Source: UMGS172 sp045587185
Lineage (GTDB): Bacteria > Bacillota > Clostridia > Oscillospirales > Acutalibacteraceae
Direction of reading: 5' to 3'
NCBI GenBank assembly: GCA_045587185.1
Contig: JAZNBS010000037.1
Location: forward strand, 1 to 29,081
Length of the DNA: 29,081 nucleotides
Shown here: positions 1 through 7,100 of the stretch, one piece after another
How the letters are laid out: each line of letters starts with the position of its first letter
How positions within the stretch are numbered: the stretch's first letter is position 1
Made by a program: the position numbers and the translations under genes
Notes under the pieces: model-generated
The model's database searches: none
What the model saw: only the letters and a program-made list of their open reading frames with translations
Told to the model about the DNA's origin: nothing

Positions 1-107
1 ATTGTAATTCCGAGTCAGCAAGAAAAAAAAGAAAGGAGGTAGATAGCTAGGATGGAAAAAATAAAAGTGGGGGATTTTATGCCCCAATTTATGCCCCAAA
101 AAGAAAA

Positions 108-138
108 AAACAACAAAAAAGCTCACAAAAATGTGAGC
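108..138 (-). terminator. second intrinsic terminator behind the tRNA operon
   Basis: On the minus strand a perfect 7-bp stem (GCTCACA/TGTGAGC, loop of 4 at 128-131) is followed by a T-rich run covering about 108-120. It lies about 80 bp past the last tRNA and probably backs up the terminator at 171-209. Confidence 0.6.
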
Positions 139-170
139 AAAAATGACAAAAATAGGGTAAAAAAGGCAAG

Positions 171-209
171 AAAAAAGCCCATTTCTGTGAAAAAATCACA
201 AAAATAGGC
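171..209 (-). terminator. intrinsic terminator of the tRNA operon
   Basis: Minus-strand hairpin whose arms lie at 196-209 and 177-190. Twelve of 14 positions are Watson-Crick and the rest are G-U wobbles. Six T residues follow (171-176 on the complement). It starts 7 bp beyond the 3' end of tRNA-Lys(CUU), which is where an operon terminator is expected. Confidence 0.75.
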
Positions 210-215
210 GATTTC

Positions 216-291
216 TGGTGGACGATCAGGGACTCGAACCCTGGGCCCATTGATTAAGAGTCAATTGCTCTACCAGCTGAGCTAATCGTCC
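216..291 (-). tRNA. tRNA-Lys (anticodon CUU)
   Basis: Cloverleaf read on the minus strand: acceptor GGACGAT/ATCGTCC with discriminator A and an encoded CCA end. The D arm begins TAGCTCAG, the anticodon stem is ATTGA/TCAAT around a 7-base loop containing CTT, and the T arm contains GGTTCGAGTCC. It is the last gene of a four-tRNA operon and decodes AAG. Confidence 0.97.
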
Positions 292-295
292 AGGT

Positions 296-371
296 TGGTG
301 GTCCATCGGAGACTCGAACTCCGGACACCCTGATTAAAAATCAGGTGCTCTACCGACTGAGCTAATGGGCC
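296..371 (-). tRNA. tRNA-Lys (anticodon UUU)
   Basis: Cloverleaf on the minus strand with anticodon TTT in loop TTTTTAA, stem CCTGA/TCAGG, and an encoded CCA. The acceptor arms are GGCCCAT and ATGGACC, which pair at six of seven positions; pair 3-70 is C against A. The rest is a normal lysine tRNA. It lies 4 bp upstream of tRNA-Lys(CUU). The mismatch could be real or a sequence error (see findings). Confidence 0.95.
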
Positions 372-399
372 AATTCAGTTTTTAGGGGACAGCCACCTA

Positions 400-475
400 T
401 GGCTGGGGTGGCAGGATTTGAACCTACGAATGCCGGAATCAAAATCCGGTGCCTTAACCACTTGGCGACACCCCA
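400..475 (-). tRNA. tRNA-Gln (anticodon UUG)
   Basis: Minus-strand cloverleaf beginning TGGGGTGTCGCCAAG, typical of bacterial glutamine tRNA. The anticodon loop TTTTGAT gives UUG, the stem CCGGA/TCCGG is perfect, the acceptor TGGGGTG/CACCCCA is perfect, the discriminator is G, and CCA is encoded. Confidence 0.97.
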
Positions 476-491
476 GTGTAGCAAAATTAAG

Positions 492-569
492 TGGGGCGGG
501 CAGAGAGGATCGAACTCACGACCTCCAGGGCCACAATCTGGCGCTCTAACCAACTGAGCTATACCCACC
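492..569 (-). tRNA. tRNA-His (anticodon GUG)
   Basis: Minus-strand cloverleaf with anticodon GTG in loop TTGTGGC. The extra 5' G (G-1, complement of 569) faces C73, the identity pair recognised by histidyl-tRNA synthetase. The acceptor contains two G-U pairs. The anticodon stem has an A-C pair next to the loop. CCA is encoded. It is the first gene of the tRNA operon. Confidence 0.95.
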
Positions 570-605
570 ACATTTTTAAGTCCTTGTGCCTTAAGCACAC
601 GGACT

Positions 606-634
606 ATTATATCCATCTAAGCAGTATTTGTCAA
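606..634 (-). promoter_or_regulatory. consensus sigma-A promoter of the tRNA operon
   Basis: On the minus strand, TTGACA (629-634) and TATAAT (606-611) are separated by exactly 17 bp, a perfect consensus. Start of transcription is expected near 599, about 30 bp before tRNA-His. The leader contains a small GC-rich hairpin (about 580-604). Confidence 0.9.
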
Positions 635-659
635 TAGTTAATTTTTAAAAATCGCAAAT

Positions 660-878
660 TTAAAGTTTAAAATCTTCGGGATTATAGTCACGGCCGAAGT
701 CGCGAATGTTGGGCACACGTTTTAAAGGGTCATATTTATATTTTCTGCAAGAATCATTCGGGTTGGTAATGCCGTTCTTGATGCAGAATATCTCCTCACC
801 GCCCGAAAGGTGGCTACCGTGAAGGCAGTGGGCGCAACAAGGGGATATATTTTTGTCAAAAAATTTCTTGTCCGACAT
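660..878 (-). CDS. small four-cysteine protein of unknown function
   Basis: This 72-residue protein starts at ATG 878 behind a strong AAGGAGG (about 7 bp spacing), so it is very likely translated. Cysteines at residues 14/15, 18, 32 and 44 have the spacing of a small zinc-binding or zinc-ribbon fold. The C-terminal third is rich in charged and aromatic residues. There is no signal peptide or membrane segment. I do not recognise a named family, although similar short cysteine proteins are common in Clostridia. It lies between the tRNA operon promoter and the ylbJ-like gene, both on the same strand. Confidence 0.75.
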   Translation of the reverse strand: MSDKKFFDKNISPCCAHCLHGSHLSGGEEIFCIKNGITNPNDSCRKYKYDPLKRVPNIRDFGRDYNPEDFKL

Positions 879-924
879 TTAACTGCCTCCTTTTTCTGAT
901 GTCACAATTATAACTCCAAAATCT

Positions 925-2013
925 TTAACTGTCAACCGTTGAGTTGCGGGTTTTGAGCGAGTTTTGTGTAAATACAAGCAGTACCGCACACAAAAGCATC
1001 AAAGCCGCGGCGGCAAATGGGCTTGTATGCAGACCGATATTGTTAGGTGAGTTGCCGAATGAACCTGTGGTTATTGTTCTTGGGCAAATTTGTTCCGCAA
1101 CAATTATGATACAGGAAGAAATCATCCCGTGAATAAGTCGGGACAGTATTAACATAGTGAGCGGTGGCTTAAGTTTGCCTGCCGCGGCTTTGATTTGGAA
1201 AATCACCGAAAATCCGCCGAAACCAAGCAAAAATGCCACTAGCGGCAACTGTGACCGTGTACAGTTCTGCACGCCCACCGTCACTTCAAGTATCTGTATC
1301 GCCGTGTTGGATATCCCGTTAGGTAAAATGCTGAGCATTCCGCCGACTCCACTGAAAAAAACGACAAATGTACAGACCGTCAGCATAGTTCGGCCCGCGT
1401 CGCTGACCGACTGCACTAATGCATCTGAAACGCAGAGTGCAGATGCTTTTGGAAAGGTTTTTTCTGTGGGGTTGTCGGCTGATTTTGAAAAAAGTCGGTC
1501 GGGCAGAAATTTTACAGCAAAGGCCATAATAAATGTTGCGAGCAGGTGGGAGAACAAAAGTCTTCGACCGTCCGAGGCACTGTCAAGACTGCCCACACCC
1601 ACTGCCGTGATGATAAATGAGGGACCTGCGTTTATTGAAAAGGTAAGTGTTTTCAGAGCTTTTGCGCGTGTAATACCGCCGTTTTTATAAAGCGTTCCTA
1701 TTAACTTTGACCCAACGGGGTAACCCGAAATGGTTGATATAAGCCACGCTGTCAGGACTTCACCCTCAAGTCCCCATAAAACCCGAGCCAACGGGGATAA
1801 AAGTCTGCCCAAAACCTGACCTGTGCCTGAGTAAGAAATAAAAAGCGCCACAACCGTGAACAAAAACAACGAAGGGATGACCCTTTCGGTACAAAGTGTC
1901 AGTCCGTCTATAACTCCGTTTCGCACGGTTTTTGACAAAACCGTAATGCCGATTGCCGCCGTACCGCTTATGATTAGCAGTGCGGTTTTCTTCAGTTTCA
2001 AAACAATGCCCAT
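925..2013 (-). CDS. ylbJ: YlbJ-like sporulation integral membrane protein (nucleoside-recognition/gate domain)
   Basis: The product is a polytopic membrane protein of 362 residues. The N-terminal pattern (GLTLCTERVIPSLFLF, then SGYPVGSKLIGTLYKNG, then NAGPSF) matches the gate / nucleoside-recognition fold found in YlbJ and SpoIIM-era membrane proteins. In Bacillus, ylbJ is a sporulation gene expressed in the mother cell. Length is close to Bacillus YlbJ (about 400). The open frame extends to a TTG at 2061. I prefer ATG 2013 because it gives a short cytosolic start before the first membrane segment and has GGTGA at a workable distance, but this Shine-Dalgarno is weak. The gene is divergent from yqfC, another sporulation gene, which fits its role. 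The transported substrate is unknown. Confidence 0.75.
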   Translation of the reverse strand: MGIVLKLKKTALLIISGTAAIGITVLSKTVRNGVIDGLTLCTERVIPSLFLFTVVALFISYSGTGQVLGRLLSPLARVLWGLEGEVLTAWLISTISGYPVGSKLIGTLYKNGGITRAKALKTLTFSINAGPSFIITAVGVGSLDSASDGRRLLFSHLLATFIMAFAVKFLPDRLFSKSADNPTEKTFPKASALCVSDALVQSVSDAGRTMLTVCTFVVFFSGVGGMLSILPNGISNTAIQILEVTVGVQNCTRSQLPLVAFLLGFGGFSVIFQIKAAAGKLKPPLTMLILSRLIHGMISSCIIIVAEQICPRTITTGSFGNSPNNIGLHTSPFAAAALMLLCAVLLVFTQNSLKTRNSTVDS

Positions 2014-2096
2014 AAATATCACCGAAAAACTATATGCTACAACGCTTGAATGAATGAACAAAAGCCATCATAAAGTATATAAAAAGGGGTGGGTCT

Positions 2097-2381
2097 ATGG
2101 CAAAGAAACTAAAAACGGACATAACACCGAAAAAGCAGAAATGGAACTTGTTTTCAACATTACCTGAATTGAAAGGACCGATAATACGTATATGCGGAAA
2201 CCGTGAAGTTTCGGTTGACGGGTGTCGCGGTGTGGTGGACTATTATGAAACGGTTATAAAACTTCGGATAACAGGCGGTTTTGTAACCTTTTCAGGCACA
2301 AACCTGACCATTACCGCGTTCACGGAGTCTTCGGCGGTCATTGAGGGTGATTTGCAGAACATTGAGTTTTCGGTGATGTGA
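2097..2381 (+). CDS. yqfC: sporulation protein YqfC (YabP/YqfC family)
   Basis: The 94-residue protein has the beta-rich YabP/YqfC fold; family features seen are the N-terminal basic segment, the GNREVSVDGCRGVVDY stretch and the ITGGFVTFSG core. In Bacillus, yqfC is transcribed by sigma-E in the mother cell and sits directly before yqfD, exactly as here (1-bp gap). It starts at ATG 2097 behind AAGGGGTG. No convincing sigma-E promoter could be assigned in the 35-83 bp available upstream. Confidence 0.88.
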   Translation: MAKKLKTDITPKKQKWNLFSTLPELKGPIIRICGNREVSVDGCRGVVDYYETVIKLRITGGFVTFSGTNLTITAFTESSAVIEGDLQNIEFSVM

Positions 2382-2382
2382 T

Positions 2383-3558
2383 ATGCTGATAGAATTTTTG
2401 AGATTTTTAAGAGGGTCGGTGCGCTTTTCGGTGCGCGGCGAGTTCCCAGAAAGATTTTTGAATCAACTTGCGCAAAAAAACGTCAGTGTGTGGGGTTTGA
2501 GGCGAAGTTCTAATCAAATCGAGGCCAACTGTTCCGTGCGTGATTATCTGAAATTTCACTCTTTGAAAGCCAAAAACAGGATTACTACACGGATTATTAA
2601 GAAAAACGGGTTGCCGTTTCTGGCCAAGCGGTACAGACTGAGAGTGGGTTTTGCGATAGGATTGGTGTTTTATATCGCGCTGCTGTTCTTCTTTTCGTCA
2701 TTTATTTGGAATGTGCAGGTGGTTGGCAACAAAACCGTGCCGACCGAGAAAATCCTGTCCGTCTGCCGTGAAATGGGGCTTTTTGAGGGAGCAAGACGGT
2801 CGGATATCGACCCCGCAACCTTTAAAATTCAACTGCCGCTGCAATGTGGTGATATAGCTTGGGCATCAGTCAACATCGAGGGTGTAAGGGCGACGGTAAA
2901 CATTTCGGAGTCGAAAGGCTCAAAAAAAGAACCGCAAGGGCCGTGTGATCTGGTGGCCGAGTTTGACGGCGTTGTCACGGCGTTAAAGGTGACCGACGGT
3001 ACCATCAAAGTTAAGGTGGGGCAGACTGTCAAGAAAGGTGACCTTTTGGTTTCGGGTATTACTGAGTATAAGGATGGAGCATACCGTTTCGGCGTCTCGG
3101 CAGGTGAGGTCTTCGCCGAAACCCAGCGTGAAATTTCTTGCTTTGTGCCGTTTGTCCAAAGCAAGGTTATTCGCACGGGTGAGCCACAAAAGCGCCGTGT
3201 GCTGACCTTTTTCGGTGTGGATATCCCTTTGTATCTCGGCAGCGTGAAAAAACCTTATGAAACAATAACCGAGCAGAATTTTTTTGAAAGAGACGGAATG
3301 TATCTTCCCATAAAATTGACTGAGACCGTGTTTTTCAAAACCAAAACAGTGCAATACACCCTGACTGATGACCAGACGCGGCAGAGATGTCTTGATGACC
3401 TCTTGATAAAAGAGCAAACCGACCTCAGAAATGCCGAAATACTGGGAAAAACAGTTGAGTTTCAGGTCTCGACAGACGGAATTTGTGCCGTTGCAAAATA
3501 TAAATGCCGACAAAATATTGCAAAGACGGATTTATTGTTGATTTTAGAGGAAAAATAA
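2383..3558 (+). CDS. yqfD: sporulation protein YqfD (SpoIV-family)
   Basis: The 391-residue protein has one membrane segment near residues 88-108 (ALLFFFSSFIW) that anchors a large extracytoplasmic part. The segment right after it (VQVVGNKTVPTEKIL...GLFEGARRSDID) and the later GVVTALKVTDG...VKKGDLLVSG region are typical of YqfD. The family is sporulation-specific and of unknown biochemistry. The start lies 1 bp after the yqfC stop and has no clear Shine-Dalgarno of its own, so it is probably translated by coupling. Confidence 0.9.
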   Translation: MLIEFLRFLRGSVRFSVRGEFPERFLNQLAQKNVSVWGLRRSSNQIEANCSVRDYLKFHSLKAKNRITTRIIKKNGLPFLAKRYRLRVGFAIGLVFYIALLFFFSSFIWNVQVVGNKTVPTEKILSVCREMGLFEGARRSDIDPATFKIQLPLQCGDIAWASVNIEGVRATVNISESKGSKKEPQGPCDLVAEFDGVVTALKVTDGTIKVKVGQTVKKGDLLVSGITEYKDGAYRFGVSAGEVFAETQREISCFVPFVQSKVIRTGEPQKRRVLTFFGVDIPLYLGSVKKPYETITEQNFFERDGMYLPIKLTETVFFKTKTVQYTLTDDQTRQRCLDDLLIKEQTDLRNAEILGKTVEFQVSTDGICAVAKYKCRQNIAKTDLLLILEEK

Positions 3559-3593
3559 TGTAGAATAATATATGGATAAGTATATACTTTTAC

Positions 3594-3622
3594 TTGTCAA
3601 AGTTTACGACAAGCGGTATAAA
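3594..3622 (+). promoter_or_regulatory. candidate sigma-A promoter before phoH
   Basis: TTGTCA (3594-3599), a 17-bp spacer and TATAAA (3617-3622). Transcription would start about 20 bp upstream of the phoH TTG start. It would let phoH and the housekeeping genes behind it be expressed in vegetative cells, independently of the sporulation genes yqfCD. Confidence 0.6.
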
Positions 3623-3648
3623 GTAAAATTAAGGTTGTGTGATAAAAT

Positions 3649-4635
3649 TTGACAGAACAAACCATCAATATTGAACGTGTTGAGTTTGTATACGGACTTT
3701 TTGGGAATTTGGATGAAAACGTACGTCTCATAGAAAAGGAATTTTCGGTCAAGGTGGCTTTGCGTTCGGGGGAAATAAAGGTTTCGGGCGAGACCGAGGA
3801 TGTTGACAAAGCGGTTCGGACCATCAACGGGCTTTTGTCACTTTTAAGCCGAGGAGAGACCTTGACTGAGCAGAATATCCGTTATATTATGTCGTTGGCA
3901 AGCGATGGAGATGATAACGGCATCCGCAAACTGTCGGACACCGACTGCATATGCATCACCTCGAAAGGCAAGCCGATAAAACCAAAGACCATTGGTCAGA
4001 AAAGGTATGTTGAGGCTATAAACGAAAACACCGTTACCATAGGTGTCGGCCCTGCGGGAACAGGCAAGACATATTTGGCGGTGGCTATGGCGGTGGCGGC
4101 GTTCAGAACAAAAACGGTCAACCGTATAATTTTGACCCGACCTGCAGTTGAAGCGGGTGAAAAATTGGGATTTTTGCCGGGTGACCTTCAACAAAAGGTT
4201 GACCCTTATTTAAGACCGTTGTATGACGCGCTTTTTGATATGTTGGGAGCCGAAAACTTTCAGAAATGTCAGGAAAGAGGAGACATTGAGGTGGCGCCGC
4301 TTGCCTATATGCGCGGAAGAACTTTGGATGACAGTTTCATCATTCTGGATGAGGCACAAAACACCACCTCTGAACAGATGAAGATGTTTTTGACTCGTTT
4401 GGGCTTTAACTCAAAGGCCGTTGTTACGGGTGACATTACGCAGATTGACCTGCCCGACGGCAAAAAGTCGGGATTGAAAGAGGTTCTGCACATTTTGGAA
4501 GGCGTTGAGGATATCGCAATTTCAAGGTTTTCCGAGCGTGACGTTGTGCGCCACCGACTTGTGCAGGAAATAATCAAGGCTTACGAAAAATATGAAGAAA
4601 AAAAGCAAAGGAGCAGACACAGTGGAGAAAGATAA
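3649..4635 (+). CDS. phoH: PhoH family ATPase (YbeZ-like)
   Basis: This 328-residue P-loop ATPase has the PhoH layout: an N-terminal KH-like segment (EFSVKVALRSGEIKVSGE), Walker A GPAGTGKT near residue 135, Walker B FIILDEAQN near 230, then TGDITQIDLP and FSERDVVRH. PhoH/YbeZ proteins work with the RNase YbeY in rRNA processing, and ybeY is the next gene, overlapping by 14 bp. The start is TTG 3649; the family N-terminus supports it, although the Shine-Dalgarno is weak. Confidence 0.94.
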   Translation: MTEQTINIERVEFVYGLFGNLDENVRLIEKEFSVKVALRSGEIKVSGETEDVDKAVRTINGLLSLLSRGETLTEQNIRYIMSLASDGDDNGIRKLSDTDCICITSKGKPIKPKTIGQKRYVEAINENTVTIGVGPAGTGKTYLAVAMAVAAFRTKTVNRIILTRPAVEAGEKLGFLPGDLQQKVDPYLRPLYDALFDMLGAENFQKCQERGDIEVAPLAYMRGRTLDDSFIILDEAQNTTSEQMKMFLTRLGFNSKAVVTGDITQIDLPDGKKSGLKEVLHILEGVEDIAISRFSERDVVRHRLVQEIIKAYEKYEEKKQRSRHSGER

Positions 4636-5125
4636 AATTAAAGTGAACATTTCCAACAAGCAAAAGGCCGAAAAGATACCCACAGGCATCAGAATGCTCA
4701 TTCGCCGTGCCTGTATTGCCGTTCTCAAAATGGAGGAGTTCCGCGAGTCGTGTGAGGTTGAGGTTTCATTTGTTGACGATAAACAGATTTACGAAATGAA
4801 TCTGCAGTTCAGAAATGTCGACCGTCCGACCGACGTTTTGTCTTTCCCTTTGGGCGAGAACGGAATTTATGACGAAAATCCCGCAACGGGCGCCAAGATG
4901 TTGGGTGACATAGTTATTTCGGTCGAACACGCCAAGGCGCAGGCTCAGGAATACGGTCACACTTTCCAGCGTGAAATGGCTTTTCTGACGGTACATTCAA
5001 TGTTGCATTTGTTGGGATATGACCACGTAAACGGCGGAATTGAGGCCGAGACTATGCGTGAAAAGGAAGAGACAGTGCTTTTGCAGATGGGTCTTACACG
5101 TGAGGTTACATTTATTGATGGATAA
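4622..5125 (+). CDS. ybeY: endoribonuclease YbeY (rRNA maturation)
   Basis: The 167-residue metalloprotein has the diagnostic zinc motif HSMLHLLGYDH near its C-terminus, plus RPTDVLSFP and LGDIVIS blocks. YbeY acts in 16S rRNA 3'-end maturation and ribosome quality control. I chose GTG 4622 over ATG 4592 because AAAGGAG (4607-4613) lies 8 bp before it, inside the end of phoH. The usual intervening genes of some Firmicutes (yqfF, dgkA, cdd) are absent; era follows directly. Confidence 0.93.
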   Translation: MEKDKIKVNISNKQKAEKIPTGIRMLIRRACIAVLKMEEFRESCEVEVSFVDDKQIYEMNLQFRNVDRPTDVLSFPLGENGIYDENPATGAKMLGDIVISVEHAKAQAQEYGHTFQREMAFLTVHSMLHLLGYDHVNGGIEAETMREKEETVLLQMGLTREVTFIDG

Positions 5126-5142
5126 GGTTAAGGAATATAAAA

Positions 5143-6072
5143 ATGAGTGAACAAAAATCGGCTTTTATAGCCATTGTAGGTCGCGCAAACGTTGGAAAAT
5201 CATCATTGATGAACTGTATTTTGGGACAGAAAGTCGCAATTGTGTCAAGCAAACCCCAGACCACGCGCACCAGAATTATGGGTGTCAAAACCATGGACCA
5301 AACCCAGATAGTTTATATTGATACTCCGGGCTTTCATAAGCCCAAAAACAAACTCGGCGAAAAAATGATGGATTCGGTCTCTCAAGGGCTATCGGACGTT
5401 GATGCCGTAATACTTGTTGTCGAGGCAAGACCTAAATTCAAACTGAATAGTGAGGATATGCCCAAGGCGGAGTTGGCGTTGATAGAGGAGTTTAAAAACC
5501 GCCGATTGAAGGCAATTCTTTGTATAAATAAAATCGACCTTCTTGAGGATAAGAGCGACCTTCTTGAGGTCATCTCGGCCTATACTTCACTGTACGATTT
5601 TGAGGCAGTTTTGCCCATTTCAGCCAAAACGGGTGACGGTGTTGATGCGCTCTTAAGCGAGCAGTTGAAGTATTCCAAAAATTCACCGCATTTCTTTGCC
5701 GACGATGAGGTCACTGATCAGGCCGATAGTGTAATGGTGACCGAGATGATACGCGAAAAGATGCTTCATTTACTCGATAAAGAAATACCCCACGGCATTG
5801 CAGTGGGCCTTGAGAGGTTTTTTGAGCGTGATACCGTAAAGGGTGAACCGATAATCGAGGCCGAAGCCATAATCTACTGTGAACGCGATTCGCACAAAGG
5901 GATTATTATTGGCAAAGGCGGCTCAATGCTCAAAAAAATCGGCACTCTGGCCCGCGCCGACATTGAGGAGTTTTTTGGTTGCAAGTGCAATCTTAAACTT
6001 TGGGTCAAGGTTAAGGAAGATTGGCGCAACCGTGACGGGCTTATAAGGTCGTTCGGGTTGGATAATAAGTAA
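5143..6072 (+). CDS. era: GTPase Era
   Basis: Era binds the 3' end of 16S rRNA and assists 30S assembly. The 309 residues contain G1 GRANVGKS (13-20), the switch-I TTRTR stretch, G3 DTPG (60-63) and G4 NKID. The C-terminal KH domain has the GxxG loop as GKGG in IIIGKGGSMLKKIG. The start is ATG 5143 with AAGGA upstream. It sits between ybeY and yqzL/recO, the normal Firmicute order. Confidence 0.97.
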   Translation: MSEQKSAFIAIVGRANVGKSSLMNCILGQKVAIVSSKPQTTRTRIMGVKTMDQTQIVYIDTPGFHKPKNKLGEKMMDSVSQGLSDVDAVILVVEARPKFKLNSEDMPKAELALIEEFKNRRLKAILCINKIDLLEDKSDLLEVISAYTSLYDFEAVLPISAKTGDGVDALLSEQLKYSKNSPHFFADDEVTDQADSVMVTEMIREKMLHLLDKEIPHGIAVGLERFFERDTVKGEPIIEAEAIIYCERDSHKGIIIGKGGSMLKKIGTLARADIEEFFGCKCNLKLWVKVKEDWRNRDGLIRSFGLDNK

Positions 6073-6205
6073 TGCGGTTGGTTGTTGCGACAGACCTGAA
6101 CTAAGGACAAGGTTTATTCTACATCCAAATTTTCTCACGGTTAAGAAGTTCAGTTTTTCACAAAATAGGTTTGTAATATTAACTTGTTTTGTGGAGGGCT
6201 TGGCT

Positions 6206-6349
6206 ATGCAGATTACTTCCGCTTGGGATATATTTTTCAAATCTGGCAGGGTTGAGGACTATCTCAACTACTGTCAACAAATTCGTGATAAAAAGGAGCA
6301 GTCAGACGGTGAAGTTTTCGACCGACGGTCTTGTGATAAAAGAGAATAA
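6206..6349 (+). CDS. yqzL: YqzL-like small protein
   Basis: A 47-codon gene beginning MQITSAWDIFFKSGRVEDYL, behind GGAGGG (6193-6198) at 7-bp spacing. The pattern of a Trp-x-x-Phe/Phe helix, a Gly, and then a short Asp-Tyr-Leu helix matches the YqzL-like family, which in Bacillus lies between era and recO exactly as here. Function is unknown. Its 3' end overlaps recO (GTG 6309) by 41 bp in another frame, suggesting coupled translation. It is short enough to be missed by length-filtered gene calling. The 133 bp between era and this gene hold no promoter I trust. Confidence 0.75.
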   Translation: MQITSAWDIFFKSGRVEDYLNYCQQIRDKKEQSDGEVFDRRSCDKRE

Positions 6350-7067
6350 TGTCGGTGAAAGCGACCGAGTTGTACAGGTGCTGACAAGGGACAAGGGGCT
6401 AATTGGCGCCTTTGTTTCGGGGGCGAGGAAACCTAAATCTAAAAATGCCGCCGCAACTGCTTTACTTTGCTATTCGCACTTCACCTTTACCCAAACCAAA
6501 GACACCTACCGTATAACCGAGTCGGAAGCCATTGATGTATTTTTCGGGTTGCGTACCGATATCGAAAAATTAAGTCTTGCTCAGTACATATGTGAGTTGT
6601 GTCAGGCTATGGTGCCTTTTGGTATAGAAGGTGAGGATTTTTTGCGTCTTGCACTGAATTCACTGCACTTTATTTGTAAAGGTAAAATGGACATTTATTC
6701 GGTAAAGGCGGTCTGTGAACTTCGGATGATGGCGGTTGCGGGATTTATGCCCGACCTTGTTGGCTGTCGCGCTTGCGGTGGAGACCGCCAATTCCCAATG
6801 TGGCTTGATTTAATTGGCGGCGATATGCTGTGCGCCGAGTGCAAAAGCGCTTCGGCGGTGCAAGGGCAGTTTGCCGAACTTGACAAAACCACCTTTGCCG
6901 CAATGCGCCATATTCTGTATTCCGATTTTTCAAAGATTTTTTCGTTCTCTCTGCCTTTGCAAAACGCACGGTACTTAAGTTTTGTGACCGAGAGGTATTT
7001 GTTGGCACAGACCGACCGAAAATTTAAGACTTTGGAATTCCTCCACAGCATTGAGACGCGGTTGTGA
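6309..7067 (+). CDS. recO: DNA repair protein RecO
   Basis: RecO loads RecA onto SSB-coated DNA in the RecFOR pathway. The 252-residue product has the N-terminal OB-fold signature (STDGLVIKENNVGESDRVVQVLT) and the zinc site CRACGG...CAEC in the C-terminal half. The open frame extends up to 6189, but homology begins at GTG 6309 (VKFSTDG), which has AAAGGAG 10 bp before it. The upstream residues are the overlapping yqzL gene read in another frame. Confidence 0.93.
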   Translation: MKFSTDGLVIKENNVGESDRVVQVLTRDKGLIGAFVSGARKPKSKNAAATALLCYSHFTFTQTKDTYRITESEAIDVFFGLRTDIEKLSLAQYICELCQAMVPFGIEGEDFLRLALNSLHFICKGKMDIYSVKAVCELRMMAVAGFMPDLVGCRACGGDRQFPMWLDLIGGDMLCAECKSASAVQGQFAELDKTTFAAMRHILYSDFSKIFSFSLPLQNARYLSFVTERYLLAQTDRKFKTLEFLHSIETRL

Positions 7068-7100
7068 ACAAGGCAGAGTGACATATTTGAGGAGATATAA

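Noticed and set aside
52..207. A 51-codon lysine-rich open frame with a GGAGGT upstream
   Set aside because: It runs through two minus-strand terminators and its composition just mirrors the A-rich DNA.
362..616. Minus-strand open frame of 84 codons
   Set aside because: It is tRNA-Gln and tRNA-His sequence read as protein, a common false gene.
1157..1690. Plus-strand open frame of 177 codons
   Set aside because: Antisense shadow of the ylbJ-like gene with no Shine-Dalgarno or family features.
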